From assembly GCF_019649055.1 (NCBI RefSeq), contig NW_026570307.1:310001-374000 (forward strand): a DNA stretch of 64,000 nucleotides, read 5' to 3'. Both the position numbers and the translations under genes were made by a program. How positions within the stretch are numbered: position 1 is the first letter of the stretch; the number at the start of each line of letters is the position of its first letter. Below, one piece after another: positions 48,270 to 58,323 of this stretch. This DNA comes from Paramacrobiotus metropolitanus (lineage: Eukaryota; Tardigrada; Eutardigrada; Parachela; Macrobiotidae). Below the pieces are notes generated by a model. That model did not search any database. It was given only the letters and a program-made list of their open reading frames with translations, and was not told where the DNA came from.

Positions 48270-48425
48270 AGTTACCTTATGTTAAGCCAATCAGCGAAAT
48301 TCGTTTTTGGTCATGTTTTGTAATTGAAATGACGAGAGGATTGAAAAACCGAGCTGTAAGGACAAATAACTCGATTTAAGCGTTTTTAAGCTATCGTGGG
48401 GGAATCAACGCCGAAAGGATAGGAG
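48270..48425. repeat. ~150-bp dispersed repeat B, copy 1
   Basis: It carries GCCAATCAGCGAAATTCGTT, then GAGAGGATTGAAAAACCGA, then AAGCTATCG, and ends at CGCCGAAAGG. Three further copies lie at 48665, 49240 and 50775. Confidence 0.75.
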
Positions 48426-48664
48426 AAACATAAAGAAAGACGGCCAAGTTCGCTCTGTATATAAATAATAAATAATACTAATTGCAAAAATATGTACATG
48501 ACTACATGTACAGAACCAGGCTACCCCCCACGGTAGTGTCACATTAATCAGTCTGTTTTACGTTACGCCTTTCGCGTTTCTGTGTTTTCACTATATCCAC
48601 AATATTAACAGTGTTAACTCGTAACTAACGGTATAGTGCTCTTTGGCTCATGAATTTCTAACGA

Positions 48665-48782
48665 TAAGCCAATCAGCGAAATTTGTTTCGAACGCGTTTT
48701 GTCAATCGGAGGACGAAAAGATCGAAAAACAAAAGTCGTTGACGCAAACTACACGCTTTTAAGCGCTTTTCGAGCTATCAAG
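48665..48782. repeat. ~150-bp dispersed repeat B, copy 2
   Basis: GCCAATCAGCGAAATTTGTT ... AAAAGATCGAAAAACAAAAG ... GAGCTATCAAG. Same orientation as copy 1; lacks the final CGCCGAACGG block. Confidence 0.7.
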
Positions 48783-48956
48783 TTATATATATATACGAGT
48801 ATATATGTTTCAAAATAATAATTATTTTTATCTGCTGCATTCAAAATTTGCATTCCCGTAAAATGAGACAAACGAGTGGACAAACCGAGTACGTATGTGT
48901 GTGTCAGTATATGTTTGCTAAATCTATGCCCTTTGGTTTAACAATATGCATATATA

Positions 48957-49149
48957 GGGGGCAAAAGTAGGCATCTTCCACCGTTCCCCTGTACTGCTGC
49001 CGTCACCCGGCTGGAGTCTGACGTTGTGGCTGAACAAGGCGCTTATGTACCGCGCCTGATTTAACCATATGTATTGCCGTAACGTCACACTCCAGGCTGG
49101 TGACGGCAGCAGTACAGGGGAACGGTGGAACGCGTTTACTTTTGCCCCT
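48957..49149. mobile_element. Fold-back element, copy 2 (CCCCTGTA family)
   Basis: Outer arms GGGGCAAAAGTA and TACTTTTGCCCC are inverted, as are the inner arms CCACCGTTCCCCTGTACTGC and TGACGGCAGCAGTACAGGGG. The centre resembles that of 21095-21215 in reverse orientation. It lies inside the satellite district between two copies of repeat B. Confidence 0.85.
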
Positions 49150-49239
49150 TATAGTACCTATACATATGCTCGTACAAATGCCATGAGTCAGCGGCTAGGT
49201 TCGAAAGTTACGCATTTCCGCCAATCCTCTGTTACTTTT

Positions 49240-49400
49240 TAATGATCGACCTATCAGCGAAATTCGCTTTGGAGCCGTTTCGTAAATCGGAGAATGAAAA
49301 GATCGAAAAACGAAAGTCGTTGCCGCAAACTACATGATTTAGGGATTTTTTGAGCTATCTCGTAAAAATTAGTGTCGAACGGTGTAGGAGGAGATGTTGG
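49240..49400. repeat. ~150-bp dispersed repeat B, copy 3
   Basis: CCTATCAGCGAAATTCGCTT ... AAAAGATCGAAAAACGAAAG ... GAGCTATCTCG ... GTGTCGAACGGTGTAGG. Same orientation as copies 1 and 2. Confidence 0.75.
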
Positions 49401-49576
49401 CCGAAAAAACGGCTCAGTTAGCTTTGTATATACAACAAGCCCAACCTCGGCCTTCGGCCTCGGTCGGGAAAATGTAGGATTGAATTTTGATTATTGTTTT
49501 ATTCTATAACTGTTGATAATGATTATGGAATTATTGATTAGCAAACTTTACTGTAAAGCCTGTAATATGACAAACT

Positions 49577-50092
49577 GCTACCCTTCTGCATACCGGCAAA
49601 AATCCCTACCCTCGGTCTAACCGGAGGAAATTCCTACCCGTGTGTCTAACCGACGAAAATCCCTGCCCTTTGTCTGACCGGCGAAAATTCCTACCCCTCT
49701 GTCTAACCGGCGAAAATCCCTGTCTCTTTGTCTAACCGGCGCAAATCGCTATCCCTCTGTCTAACCGCCGAAAACCCCTACCCCTCTGTCTAACCGGCGG
49801 AAATCCATACCCCTCTGTCTATCCGGCGAAAATCCCTGCCTCTTTGTTTAACCGTAAAAATTCTTACCCCTCTGTCTATCTGGCGGAAATCCTTACCTTT
49901 GTGTCTGTCCGGCGAAAACCCCTACGCCTGTCTAACCGGCGAAAATCCATGCCCCTTTGTCTAACCGGCGAATTCTCTACCCTTTGTTTAATTCTCTACC
50001 CTCTGTCTCACGGGGGAAAACCCTTACCCCTATCTGACCGGCGAAAATCCCTAACTCTCTCCATTAACCGGCCAAAAATCTTTGTTGCAGTT
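49577..50092. repeat. ~30-bp minisatellite, array 2
   Basis: About 18 units of CTGTCTAACCGGCGAAAATC then CCTACCC. It is related to array 1 (shared ACCGGCGAAAATCCCT) but uses ACCCCTCTGTCTA where array 1 has GTACTTCTATCTG, so the arrays have homogenised separately. Confidence 0.95.
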
Positions 50093-50774
50093 TCCGCATG
50101 CTAAACTTTGTGCTAAACTAAACTTTAGTTTGCGGAACCGTATAAGTAACAATGGTATGGCGAAAGTCCAGCCTGATGCAGCGAGTGAATGTCAGCATAA
50201 TGAAATTTATTTCTTGTGCTGAAATAAATTTATGAAAAAATGGAAGAGCACCGAAACACCACTCTTCTAATAATCAGTAGTATAATTAATTATCTAATTA
50301 ATAATCTATAAGAATAGTAATTCACTCGAACAATAATTCTTCCTCTACTAATAATCTCTAGCATACCGCGAATTGTTAAAAATCAGAATGTCACGTGCAA
50401 AAATCGAAGCCACTGTACAAATAAGCAGGAAAATTACGCAATTAATTTTATGAAATTTGGTGTCTGGAACTTCGAAGTAACTTTCTACCACAATCTAATA
50501 CGCAGTAACGATTTTTGCGATTATACGTAAGTTACCCGTTGCCATACAGATAATCACGTTATAATGTTGCCCTTTCCTTTTTCCGCCAAAAAAATTATAA
50601 TGTACTATCTACCGATTCCGATCGCTCTACCGATTCCAAAATTTCGACAAACAGGAGTATTAAATTTTACTGATTACTAATGTGCCGCAGTTTTTATGCC
50701 CCAGTTATACAGCTATGCTGTGTCAGCAGTTTCCGGTCAAAAATATACGCATTTCCGCCAATCCGCCAGTAATT
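50093..50774. other. A/T-rich spacer, no gene seen
   Basis: TAATAATCT-type short repeats near 50265-50355. Nothing else. Confidence 0.4.
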
Positions 50775-50930
50775 ATTTTAGGATTAGCCAATCAGGAAAA
50801 TTCGTTGTAGTCATGTTTCGTAATTCGAAGAAAGAGAAGATCGAAAAACTAAAGTTGTAGGGACAAACTACAGGACTTTAGCCGTTTTTTAAGCTATCGA
50901 GCGAAATTCAGCGCCGAACGGTGTGTTGCT
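50775..50930. repeat. ~150-bp dispersed repeat B, copy 4
   Basis: GCCAATCAGGAAAATTCGTT ... GAGAAGATCGAAAAACTAAA ... AAGCTATCGAG ... GCGCCGAACGGTGTG. Same orientation as the other three. Confidence 0.75.
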
Positions 50931-51087
50931 AAATTCGTCATAACGTTTACATTCGAACTCTCCACAAAGTTGCATAGTTGGCAAAGGTATTCGGGAACTC
51001 CGTTAGCCGTTGTATCTGTTTGTTAAATCATGTCCAAGAAATTAACCGGATTCCGACCTATCTTGAACTTTAATCTGTTTGTTGCAG

Positions 51088-51371
51088 AATTTGATGGGAA
51101 AAAGCTGGGAAATGATTCGTTCAAAAGCCCTACACATAATCAACAGTCCCGATTTCGAGAAGGTGACGGTGGGATTTCTCAAGAATTTCATGCAGCAAGA
51201 CGAACTCAAAGGCTTATCGGAATCTCTGCTATTTGACCGCGTACTGGCGTGGGCAAAAGAAAAACTCGGACAGTTACCGCCGTCGGAAATGCTCGCCGTA
51301 ATGTTCCCCAACGGTCTCTCGTGGGAGGCGGTTCTGCAGTCAACCAACGCCTACGAGCAGTGCTGGACCAG
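51088..51371 (+). CDS. Isolated BACK-domain exon (BTB/kelch-type protein)
   Basis: The exon follows an acceptor GTTTGTTGCAG and ends at a donor GTACTG. The frame encodes SWEMIRSKALHIINSPDFEK, then FLKNFMQQDELKGLSESLLF and DRVLAWAKEKL. This is the characteristic order of a BACK domain (helices with F..L....L..LL..D.L...SE..LF..VL.W.K), which follows the BTB domain in substrate adaptors of Cullin-3 ubiquitin ligases. No BTB exon, kelch repeat or PHR exon is visible in the surrounding DNA. Part of a long-intron gene or a relict duplicated exon. Confidence 0.65.
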
Positions 51372-52411
51372 GTACTGTTTATCCAAATTTTATTTATTAT
51401 TTTATTTATTTATTTATAAACCGAATTTTATTTTACTGTTTATCTAAAATTCTAACGCATGTTAAACCGTATCTGTGAACCGCAGTATTGGCTGTATTGC
51501 TGATTAGAGATTAATTAAAATAGGTAGCTGCCGCATTTAACCAGATTAGAAGACGGACACGTACCATACAATGAGGAAAATGGAACTCAATTAAAAAGAA
51601 TATGGAAAGCAAAACCCTTCACCGCCACTAAATCTTCCAGTATATTAAAGCAGAACTCTCTGTTCGGAACACCGACCACCTCCAAACCTTTCTGATTGGC
51701 CGGAATCAGCCTTGCTTTCCTGATTGGCCGGAACCAGTCTTTCGTTTCTGATTGGCCAAAACCGCCTGCAATTTCTAAGCGTTCGCAGCCCTTCGAACTT
51801 ATTGCTTTAACGACATGGTATTCACTAAGCTTTTCAAACCTTAGAACAGTACCGTAACAAACTTTCCTTATTCAGCTGAATCTACCTGTACACCTAAGAT
51901 TACCAAATCAGCCAAAACAACCTGATCAACCAGAACTACCAGATCAGCCAAAGCTAACAGATCTGCCAGATAAGTTAGAAAAACCAGATCATTCAGAACT
52001 ACCAGATCACTAAGAACCAGTAGAAGTTTCGATTTCAAACTGATTAAGCTTTGGAAAACTTAGTAAAATTAGTAATTTTACTAGGTTTTTAAAGGTTTAT
52101 TTCGATTACTAAGGAATGCATAGCAATCGTGCTGAGCTTTGGAAGGCTTACTCTGGTAAACGGTTTACCCAACCACGATTTTTGTAACCGCGTGCGCGAT
52201 CAACTGGTTTAGCTTTTGTATCCGAAAGGTGCGTGTGCCGGATAAAACCTTTTGGCTGAAAGCAGCCGAACGACTTTTTGGACTGGAAATCTTAAAAAAG
52301 CTGTAGCCTACACGCATTAGTCTTTACTAAGCTTTCCAAAGCTTAGTATCGGATTTGGTAGATCCCACCAAAAGCCACGGGTGCGGGGCCCACTGTATTA
52401 AGCTTTTATCA
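51372..52411. other. Short degenerate tandem repeats, no gene
   Basis: CTGATTGGCCGGAA occurs three times at 51692-51765, with CCAAT boxes on the reverse strand. Degenerate ACCAGATCAGCCA units fill 51900-52015. No coding exon recognised. Confidence 0.5.
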
Positions 52412-52999
52412 CCCCAGAAGGCCTGTTAAGATTTTTGTCACTGAAGGCATTTCAAGCCTTTGGTCATTGAAGGCAGTTTAAGCTTCTGGTTACCGAAGGC
52501 CTTTTAAGCTTTTGGCCACCGAAGGCAATCCAAGCCTTTGATCACCGAATGCCTGTTGGGCCTTTAGCCACCGAAGGCTTTTAAGCCATTGGTCAGCGAA
52601 GGCTACGCGTGCGGTACCCGCCTTATTAAGCCACTGGTCACCGTAGGCATTTTAAGCTTTTGGCCACCGAAGGCGTTTCAAGCCTTCGTTAACCAAAAGC
52701 CATTCAAGCCTTTGGTCAACTAATGCCTATAGGGCCTTTAGCCACCGAAGGCCTTTTAAGATTTTGGTCACTAAAGGCATTTTAAGTCTTTGGTAATCGA
52801 AGCCTTTTGGGCCTATAGCCACCGGAAGCCTTTCAAGCCTTTCTCACCGAAGGTTTTTTAAGCCTCCGGTCCCCGAAGACCACGCGTGCGGTACCTACTT
52901 TTTAAACTTTTAGTAACCAAGGCTTTTTGAGGCTTCGGTCACCCATGGCCTTTTAGACCTTTGGTCATCAAAGGCCACGCTTGCGGTACCTTCACTTTT
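52412..52999. repeat. ~30-bp minisatellite, array 3 (different sequence)
   Basis: About 20 units of AAGCCTTTGGTCACCGAAGG then CCTTTT, with GCCACCGAAGGC variants. Three units are replaced by a CACGCGTGCGGTACC block (near 52610, 52882 and 52975, the last one degenerate). The unit length resembles arrays 1 and 2, but the sequence is unrelated. Confidence 0.9.
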
Positions 53000-53057
53000 A
53001 AGCCGTTTTATGACCAATGACTGCATTGCATGGTCAGCGAAATCACAACAGGAAATT

Positions 53058-53296
53058 TCAAGAAGTGCGAATGTCACCTGCTAAACACTTACAACTGGGT
53101 TCTGGAGCGCGACCGGCATCAGCAGTTTTCTCATTCTGATAGCGCTTGAGCCAATAAGACATCTCATAGATCATAAGGAGAGCGGTCGAAGGAATCAAAA
53201 CTACCCCGCTCACCCAAGCCGGCTCCACACCGGCCAATGGAGCTTCCTGCGACTCGTTGGAATATTTCCAGGTCATATATTCATACGCACGCTGTC
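53058..53296 (-). CDS. Candidate terminal exon with one membrane helix
   Basis: After an acceptor (GGTGTAG) the minus strand encodes QRAYEYMTWKYSNESQEAPL, then AGVEPAWVSGVVLIPSTALL, MIYEMSYWLKRYQ and a polar tail ending in TGA. The pattern (aromatic/Pro before a hydrophobic helix, then a basic end) weakly resembles the last transmembrane segment of SLC6 neurotransmitter transporters, but I would not rely on it. Upstream exons were not found. It may be part of a larger minus-strand gene or chance. Confidence 0.3.
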
Positions 53297-54748
53297 CTAC
53301 ACCAAATCCGATATATTATTGTAGTAAAACTAGGAAAATGCACCGAACTATGTTAGTAAAACTAGGAAATTATTCTGATGAAAAACCAGCAAGCTAACCA
53401 TAAGTAGCTGGTCGGAGTAGGAAATCTGTAAATAATTATAAATCATCTCTTTACAACAAAAAGTATTATTATTCTATAAAGTCAAGAACTTCGTAGTTAT
53501 AACAATTTATATTCCAGTATAAAACAGTTACACCAAAATTTCTAAATAGAATCAAACAAAAGTCAGCACTATTGCTTGGAAACAATACTTCTCTCGTAAC
53601 ATTTGTTTTTAAAAGTGAAATGCAAAACCCGATATCAGCAGAAACACTGTAAAGAGGGAGTGCAACACAGAATTCAGAATCCTCAAATAATCTGGGCATA
53701 TAATAACAAAAAAGAACCAAGTTTCAGCAGCAAGAAAAAGGGAAACACAAGTCCAAGCCCATAATAATCCAGTCGGCAAACTGTGTCAAAAGTAGCATAT
53801 TTTGCCACAACTGCCAACTAACCCATACAATGAAAACGCGACGTCGATATGATCGATCCATCCATTAAAGGCGATATAAATTCCGGAAAATCCGAAACGC
53901 TAATGAAGTGCATGTTCATAATCATCCACGATTCGACAGCTGAAATGCAAAAAATTACCGTTATAACAGATTTAACACATTTGTTTGCTACACTGAAAAA
54001 GAAACAGTCATGGTCGTGTCCACTATTTAGCAAAAACTGCTTCGTTTGCTGCTGGACTGATGAGAACCAAACAAACTTGCACAAAATGCGAACAAACATT
54101 GCAGGAACTTGAACAAAGTGGAAATAAGCGATGAAAATACGATTTTCATTTAGCAACGTTTACCGTTTGCAACTAGAAGTTCCCGTTTCAGATGGGAACG
54201 AACGACTATTTTTTAGGGCAAGTCAATCTCACCTTATTGTTTATAGCTGGTGGTCGCGTATTTCTCCTGTTTCAGAAAAGCCGTAGGGTTTTCATTAGAG
54301 GCCTGCGTGGATCTCCCCGTCGATACATCGAATCCCAGAATCGCGGTTTCTTGTCCTGGTACAACCTATAAAAAGCGAAAGTCTGCAAACATTTTTGGAT
54401 GTGTTATAAAGGTGGCAGGCTGCTTCTAGCATACTAGGTAAGTGCACTCGCTTTTGTGGGCACTGCATGACTGAAGCGTAGTAGGAATATGTGTCTAAAT
54501 TGGAATGGTTTGGGCAAAGCCTCTAATGGTGCAATTTGAGCTATTTTCAAGACAACAGCACTACCAGATTGCCAATGTAATCGTCGCGAAATTCTGTCGT
54601 CTCTCGGGTTAAAAGGTAAAGTACGAGTACTCAAAAGTGCCGTAGCATTTCTTTTAACAACAGCCAGACTAAAACGCAGCTTGTGAAAAGCAGTAGAACG
54701 CGTTTCGCCAGTTTAATCCCGAATTTTGCGACCAATAAAATGTACCAG
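53297..54748. other. Weak exon candidates only
   Basis: A plus-strand frame at 53849-54112 starts with a real ATG and reads MIDPSIKGDINSGKSETLMK, possibly an early exon of the frame at 54749. A minus-strand segment after an acceptor at about 54366 is open in two registers. Neither is secure. Confidence 0.25.
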
Positions 54749-55113
54749 TTCACTTGAAACCACAAAGTTATGCAAACACCAGTCTTGGCCAAAGGAGCAA
54801 TCTGCACTTCCCGGTACGGTCGCGACAGACAGTAGGGCGAACCAGCACTGAATGGGACTCACATCTGGAGAAAAAACCCCGGTCGCGCATCAAGAACCAT
54901 CCCCCTGAATCCGTCAACAATCCCCTTAATGTTGTCCAGAGTAAAAATAATAAGTATCGTTGGTCAGCTGACTACGCGGGTATTCACCACATCGACAACA
55001 GTCTAAATCATCGTAAGTCCATTTGTCGTGAGCTTCACAGAGTGTTGAATTTAATCTGGGAAAAAAACGAAAACACTGACAAATCAGCTCGCTCTAAGCG
55101 CAAAATCTGTTAA
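54749..55113 (+). CDS. Candidate last exon, basic polar protein
   Basis: After an acceptor TGTACCAG, 120 codons stay open to TAA. The sequence is polar and basic with many R, K, N, S and H (for example RSRQTVGRTSTEWDSHLEKK) and ends in a Lys/Arg cluster. No ATG at its start, hence an exon model. No family recognised. It ends 135 bp before the stop of the minus-strand gene at 55249, a tail-to-tail arrangement. Confidence 0.35.
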
Positions 55114-55248
55114 AGCGCCGAAGTAAACTAGAAATAATCGGTGTGAATCAAACGAAAACAAGGTCACGGGCATAATTTTTTTTAAGTATATACGTATTGC
55201 GTAGTATTTTAAGTATGTACGACAATAATAAACGAAATCTGTAAATTG

Positions 55249-55990
55249 TTACATTTTATTTTCAATGTCCAAGAGAAACGCGTCAGGAATTTTCTTCTGA
55301 TGTCCAAACAGACAGAACCACCACCGCTGTTGATCTGCTACTAAAGTAGTATCCCAACTGCACAGGACGCGGTGTTCCTGTAGACATCCAACTAAACGGC
55401 TGGGATAAACTGCAAAAAATACAACAGAATAAGGCAATATACCAGACTGTCAGATAATAACCTAGTCAATAATTTTGGAACAAGTACTTACATGCTGACG
55501 GGTATCTCGACTGGTCACGTACGACAATACAAATCAAATGATATCCAAATCAATTGTTCCCTATATTAAAGTAAAAACCATCAATTTCATTCAATGCAGA
55601 AAGGTTAACTGCGAAAAATACTGGTGAAAAGCAACTATGTGTGCCGAGATTAGCTGTAAATAAAATTAGAAGTCGGGATACGATACTGCAGAATTGAGAT
55701 TCTAATTACAGTACACGTACTGACCTTTCCCTTGGCTACCGTCACCACGTACACGCAAACTGACGGGAATCGGAACGTGTCTTTTGTTTTGGGACCTGTT
55801 GTGGCGGGTTTCTTCCGAAGATCATCACGCTCCGTTGGCCGTTCTGGAGGAACGTAGTTCACTGGTCGTGGGCGAGATTCTGTAACAGAATTGTAACATC
55901 TACAGTATAACAAAAAGTATTTTACCAGTATTGGAGGTGCTCTTGGTTTCTCTTGCTCTTGATGGGATGCTTTTTTCATTCCTTTTCCTG
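55249..55990 (-). CDS. Spliced minus-strand gene, 3' end, unknown family
   Basis: Three exons fit together: about 55990-55926 (TVRKRNEKSIPSRARETKS), 55879-55715 (ESRPRPVNYVPPERPTERDD ... FRFPSVCVYVVTVAKGK) and 55409-55249 (YPSRLVGCLQEHRVLCSWDT ... FLLDIENKM, stop TAA). Introns have GT-AG ends; the last junction keeps phase only with the donor at 55714. The first exon part is basic and disordered, the rest more globular with several Trp and Cys. Upstream exons are not defined; the open frame at 56457-57128 on the same strand could be one. No family recognised. Confidence 0.45.
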
Positions 55991-56456
55991 ACGGTATCAA
56001 AATTAGTAAAGTAAATCACTCCATCTATTTTGCAGGCACTCAAAATCCAACCCGCTGCAAATGCGCAAATTATTGTAATAAAGGTAATGAAAACGTTCCA
56101 TAATATAATATGTGATAACGGATATAAAAACTATACTGTAACAGTGGCCTATCTGGCTACTGTTCTAGTGGGGTGGCGATCAGCCTTTACCACGATTAAA
56201 CGGCTGTTGGTGTGAAAGGTGGCACGGCCGGCAACGATGCTGGCCGAGGACGCTCTTACAGATGTAACGCAATTACACAGGTGGCTCCGATTGGGATGAC
56301 GCTAGTTCATCCCAAGCGGTCAAACACAACAACGTAACTCAAGGCATGTTTAATGACAAGGCGTTCAAGAAACGGAGCAAGGTTGTTAGCAAGGGTTTCA
56401 GCAAGAGGAACAATCAAGTAAATGCAAGCTGTAGCAAGCTGAGCACAAGCTGAATT

Positions 56457-57128
56457 CTAGAAATTCATGAGAAAGGAAACTAGCCGGTAAAGTGGACACA
56501 AATTCATAACGCGATGGAATGAATCATAACTAGGCGGTCTTATCGTTCGTACAAATACTATCGCTACAATACAATGCAAGCTTACGAGACAGCTGGGCAG
56601 TTTCAAAAGGCGAAGACATGATGCTATCCGAATGTCCGCGCCAACAAACGATTTCCGACCTGCGATGAAACTAATACTAACAAACACCATTTGCAACAAG
56701 TTGAAGTCACATGCAAGTGCGCAATCCAAATGCGAACCTGAATGCCAGAAATTCTTGTGAGTGCTGGCAAATCCAGGTAAGGAGGTGATCACTAAGAGGT
56801 TTTCTCGGTGTGAAAGATTCGTATAGTTATCATCCAACGGCATCGACAGACCCTGAATAACAGCGTTTTTTGGTCCGCGCCGGTGCAGCTGTGATATGCA
56901 GCGGCGATCGTTGTGGTACTTCCGCCGGTGCTGATGGGGATCATCTTCATCGGCTGTCAGCGAAAAATAACCCACTTCAGCTGGCGGCTCCATACTGCAG
57001 TGTGCATTTTCCAAATCTTCCAGTGTTATCCAAACATGGAGTGTCCATTCAGATTCTCCGGACAGCGCATTCTCATGATCTGCATCTGGTTCCGGTTGTT
57101 GCTGCATGACGTCATTAATATTAATCAT
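56457..57128 (-). CDS. Unknown 223-aa open frame
   Basis: ATG at 57128 lies in ATTAATATTAATGACGTCAT, overlapping a CRE-like palindrome. The first ~100 residues are acidic and His-rich (MQQQPEPDADHENALSGESE ... ADEDDPHQHRRKYHN) and look protein-like. The second half is hydrophobic and may be read-through past a missed donor. No domain recognised. It could supply the 5' exon of the gene ending at 55249. Confidence 0.4.
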   Translation of the reverse strand: MININDVMQQQPEPDADHENALSGESEWTLHVWITLEDLENAHCSMEPPAEVGYFSLTADEDDPHQHRRKYHNDRRCISQLHRRGPKNAVIQGLSMPLDDNYTNLSHRENLLVITSLPGFASTHKNFWHSGSHLDCALACDFNLLQMVFVSISFIAGRKSFVGADIRIASCLRLLKLPSCLVSLHCIVAIVFVRTIRPPSYDSFHRVMNLCPLYRLVSFLMNF

Positions 57129-57368
57129 GTCACGACATTAGGAGCCCCCATATTTCCTCTCCTTCACCCCTCCCCCTACCTTGGCCCCATATTTCGCCAA
57201 TAGGAGAAAATTAAGAGTCCCGAATTTGTATAAACTGATTTAACTCCAAGCCTAACTAAACCAGCCAACTTGCAGGGTCCTGTAATGTCAAAAGCAGCGT
57301 CTGTGTAAATAAGTATGTGTACGAGACTACGAGTACATACAGTCATACTGTATTTTACGGCATATATT

Positions 57369-57567
57369 TTACATCGGACCCTGCCTGTCAAATGCACCAG
57401 CGAGGGAACCGGCCATTGCCGCGATACCCAGGAAAGAAGAGGATAACTGACAATACCCAACAGAAGTTATAGAACAAAACAAAAAGGTTACTCTGCGGCG
57501 TCTGCGCATAGCCGGCATAAATGGTATGTAAGTATCTTCAACTGTTATGGTCCCGCTTCCCACTTCG
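57369..57567 (-). CDS. Weak small-gene candidate beside the hAT insertion
   Basis: The minus strand reads SEVGSGTITVEDTYIPFMPA then MRRRRR, a donor GTAACC, a 45-base intron ending TTGTCAG, and LSSSFLGIAAMAGSLAGAFD. The Gly/Ala-rich helix could be a membrane segment. The 5' end abuts the transposon at 57578, so the start cannot be read. Low support. Confidence 0.25.
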
Positions 57568-57577
57568 CTGTTCACAG

Positions 57578-58037
57578 TAGGGTTGAAATTCAAACGACTT
57601 TTGGCCGTTTTTGAAATGATTTGAAATGAAATTGATTTGAAATGAAATGATTTGAAATTTGAAATTTAAAAATGAATTATTTTATTAATTTTTTATTCGG
57701 ATATTTCGAAAAATTTTTCCTGGTATAAACAGGGATATTAACTAAATGGTTAACAATAACAGTTTTTTCACAGATTTTATCAACAATTTCACTTTATTGT
57801 AAGAACTTTTAAGCAGATTTCATGGTTTTCTCCACTCAAAAGTAATTAAATAACGCTTTAAAGGAAATTTTTTCCATTTCAAGTCGTTTCAAACGCATTT
57901 CAGGTGGTTTCATAATTTCAAATTTTCACATTTCAAATCATTTCAAATCACATTTCAAACGGACCCTCGTTTGAATTTGAAATGATTTGATTTGAAGCTT
58001 GAAATGTGAAATGTTTGAAATTGTGATTTCAACCCTA
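57578..58037. mobile_element. hAT-like element, TTTGAAATGA arms, upstream of CSN2
   Basis: An exact 8-bp duplication GTTCACAG flanks it (57570-57577 and 58038-58045). The TIRs are TAGGGTTGAAATTCA and the complement of TAGGGTTGAAATCAC. The arms are degenerate TTTGAAATGA on the left and TCATTTCAAA on the right, with an A/T-rich centre. No transposase. It ends 286 bp before the CSN2 start codon. Confidence 0.88.
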
Positions 58038-58323
58038 GTTCACAGTTCACACTTCAGATTTCGAATTTCAAAAATTTATTGGCCCAATCGCCCGCGCACT
58101 TGGCGCTTTTGCATGGTCATGGTAAGCCGCCCGTGCCAGAAAATTGTTGGCTCCTTCGTTTTTGCCTTTTGGCAGGCTTCGCAGTGTTGTGCTGTTGTGA
58201 CTGTTGTCTTTTAGTTTTCAATTATTTTGATTAGGTACGACCACGATCCACGTAGCTAATTTTAAACGATCTGAGCAGTTCTGCACTAGTTTTATTTAAA
58301 AAAATATTCACAGAACCGACGCC

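Noticed and set aside
47588-50092. CRISPR-like array (regular ~30-bp repeats)
   Set aside because: Units follow one another directly without unique spacers, and the DNA is clearly from an animal with introns. It is a minisatellite.
49844-50104. 86-codon repeat protein
   Set aside because: It reads through minisatellite units whose length is not a constant multiple of three.
53058-53296. Firm SLC6 transporter assignment
   Set aside because: Only one helix with a loose pattern match and no upstream transporter exon; kept as an unnamed candidate.
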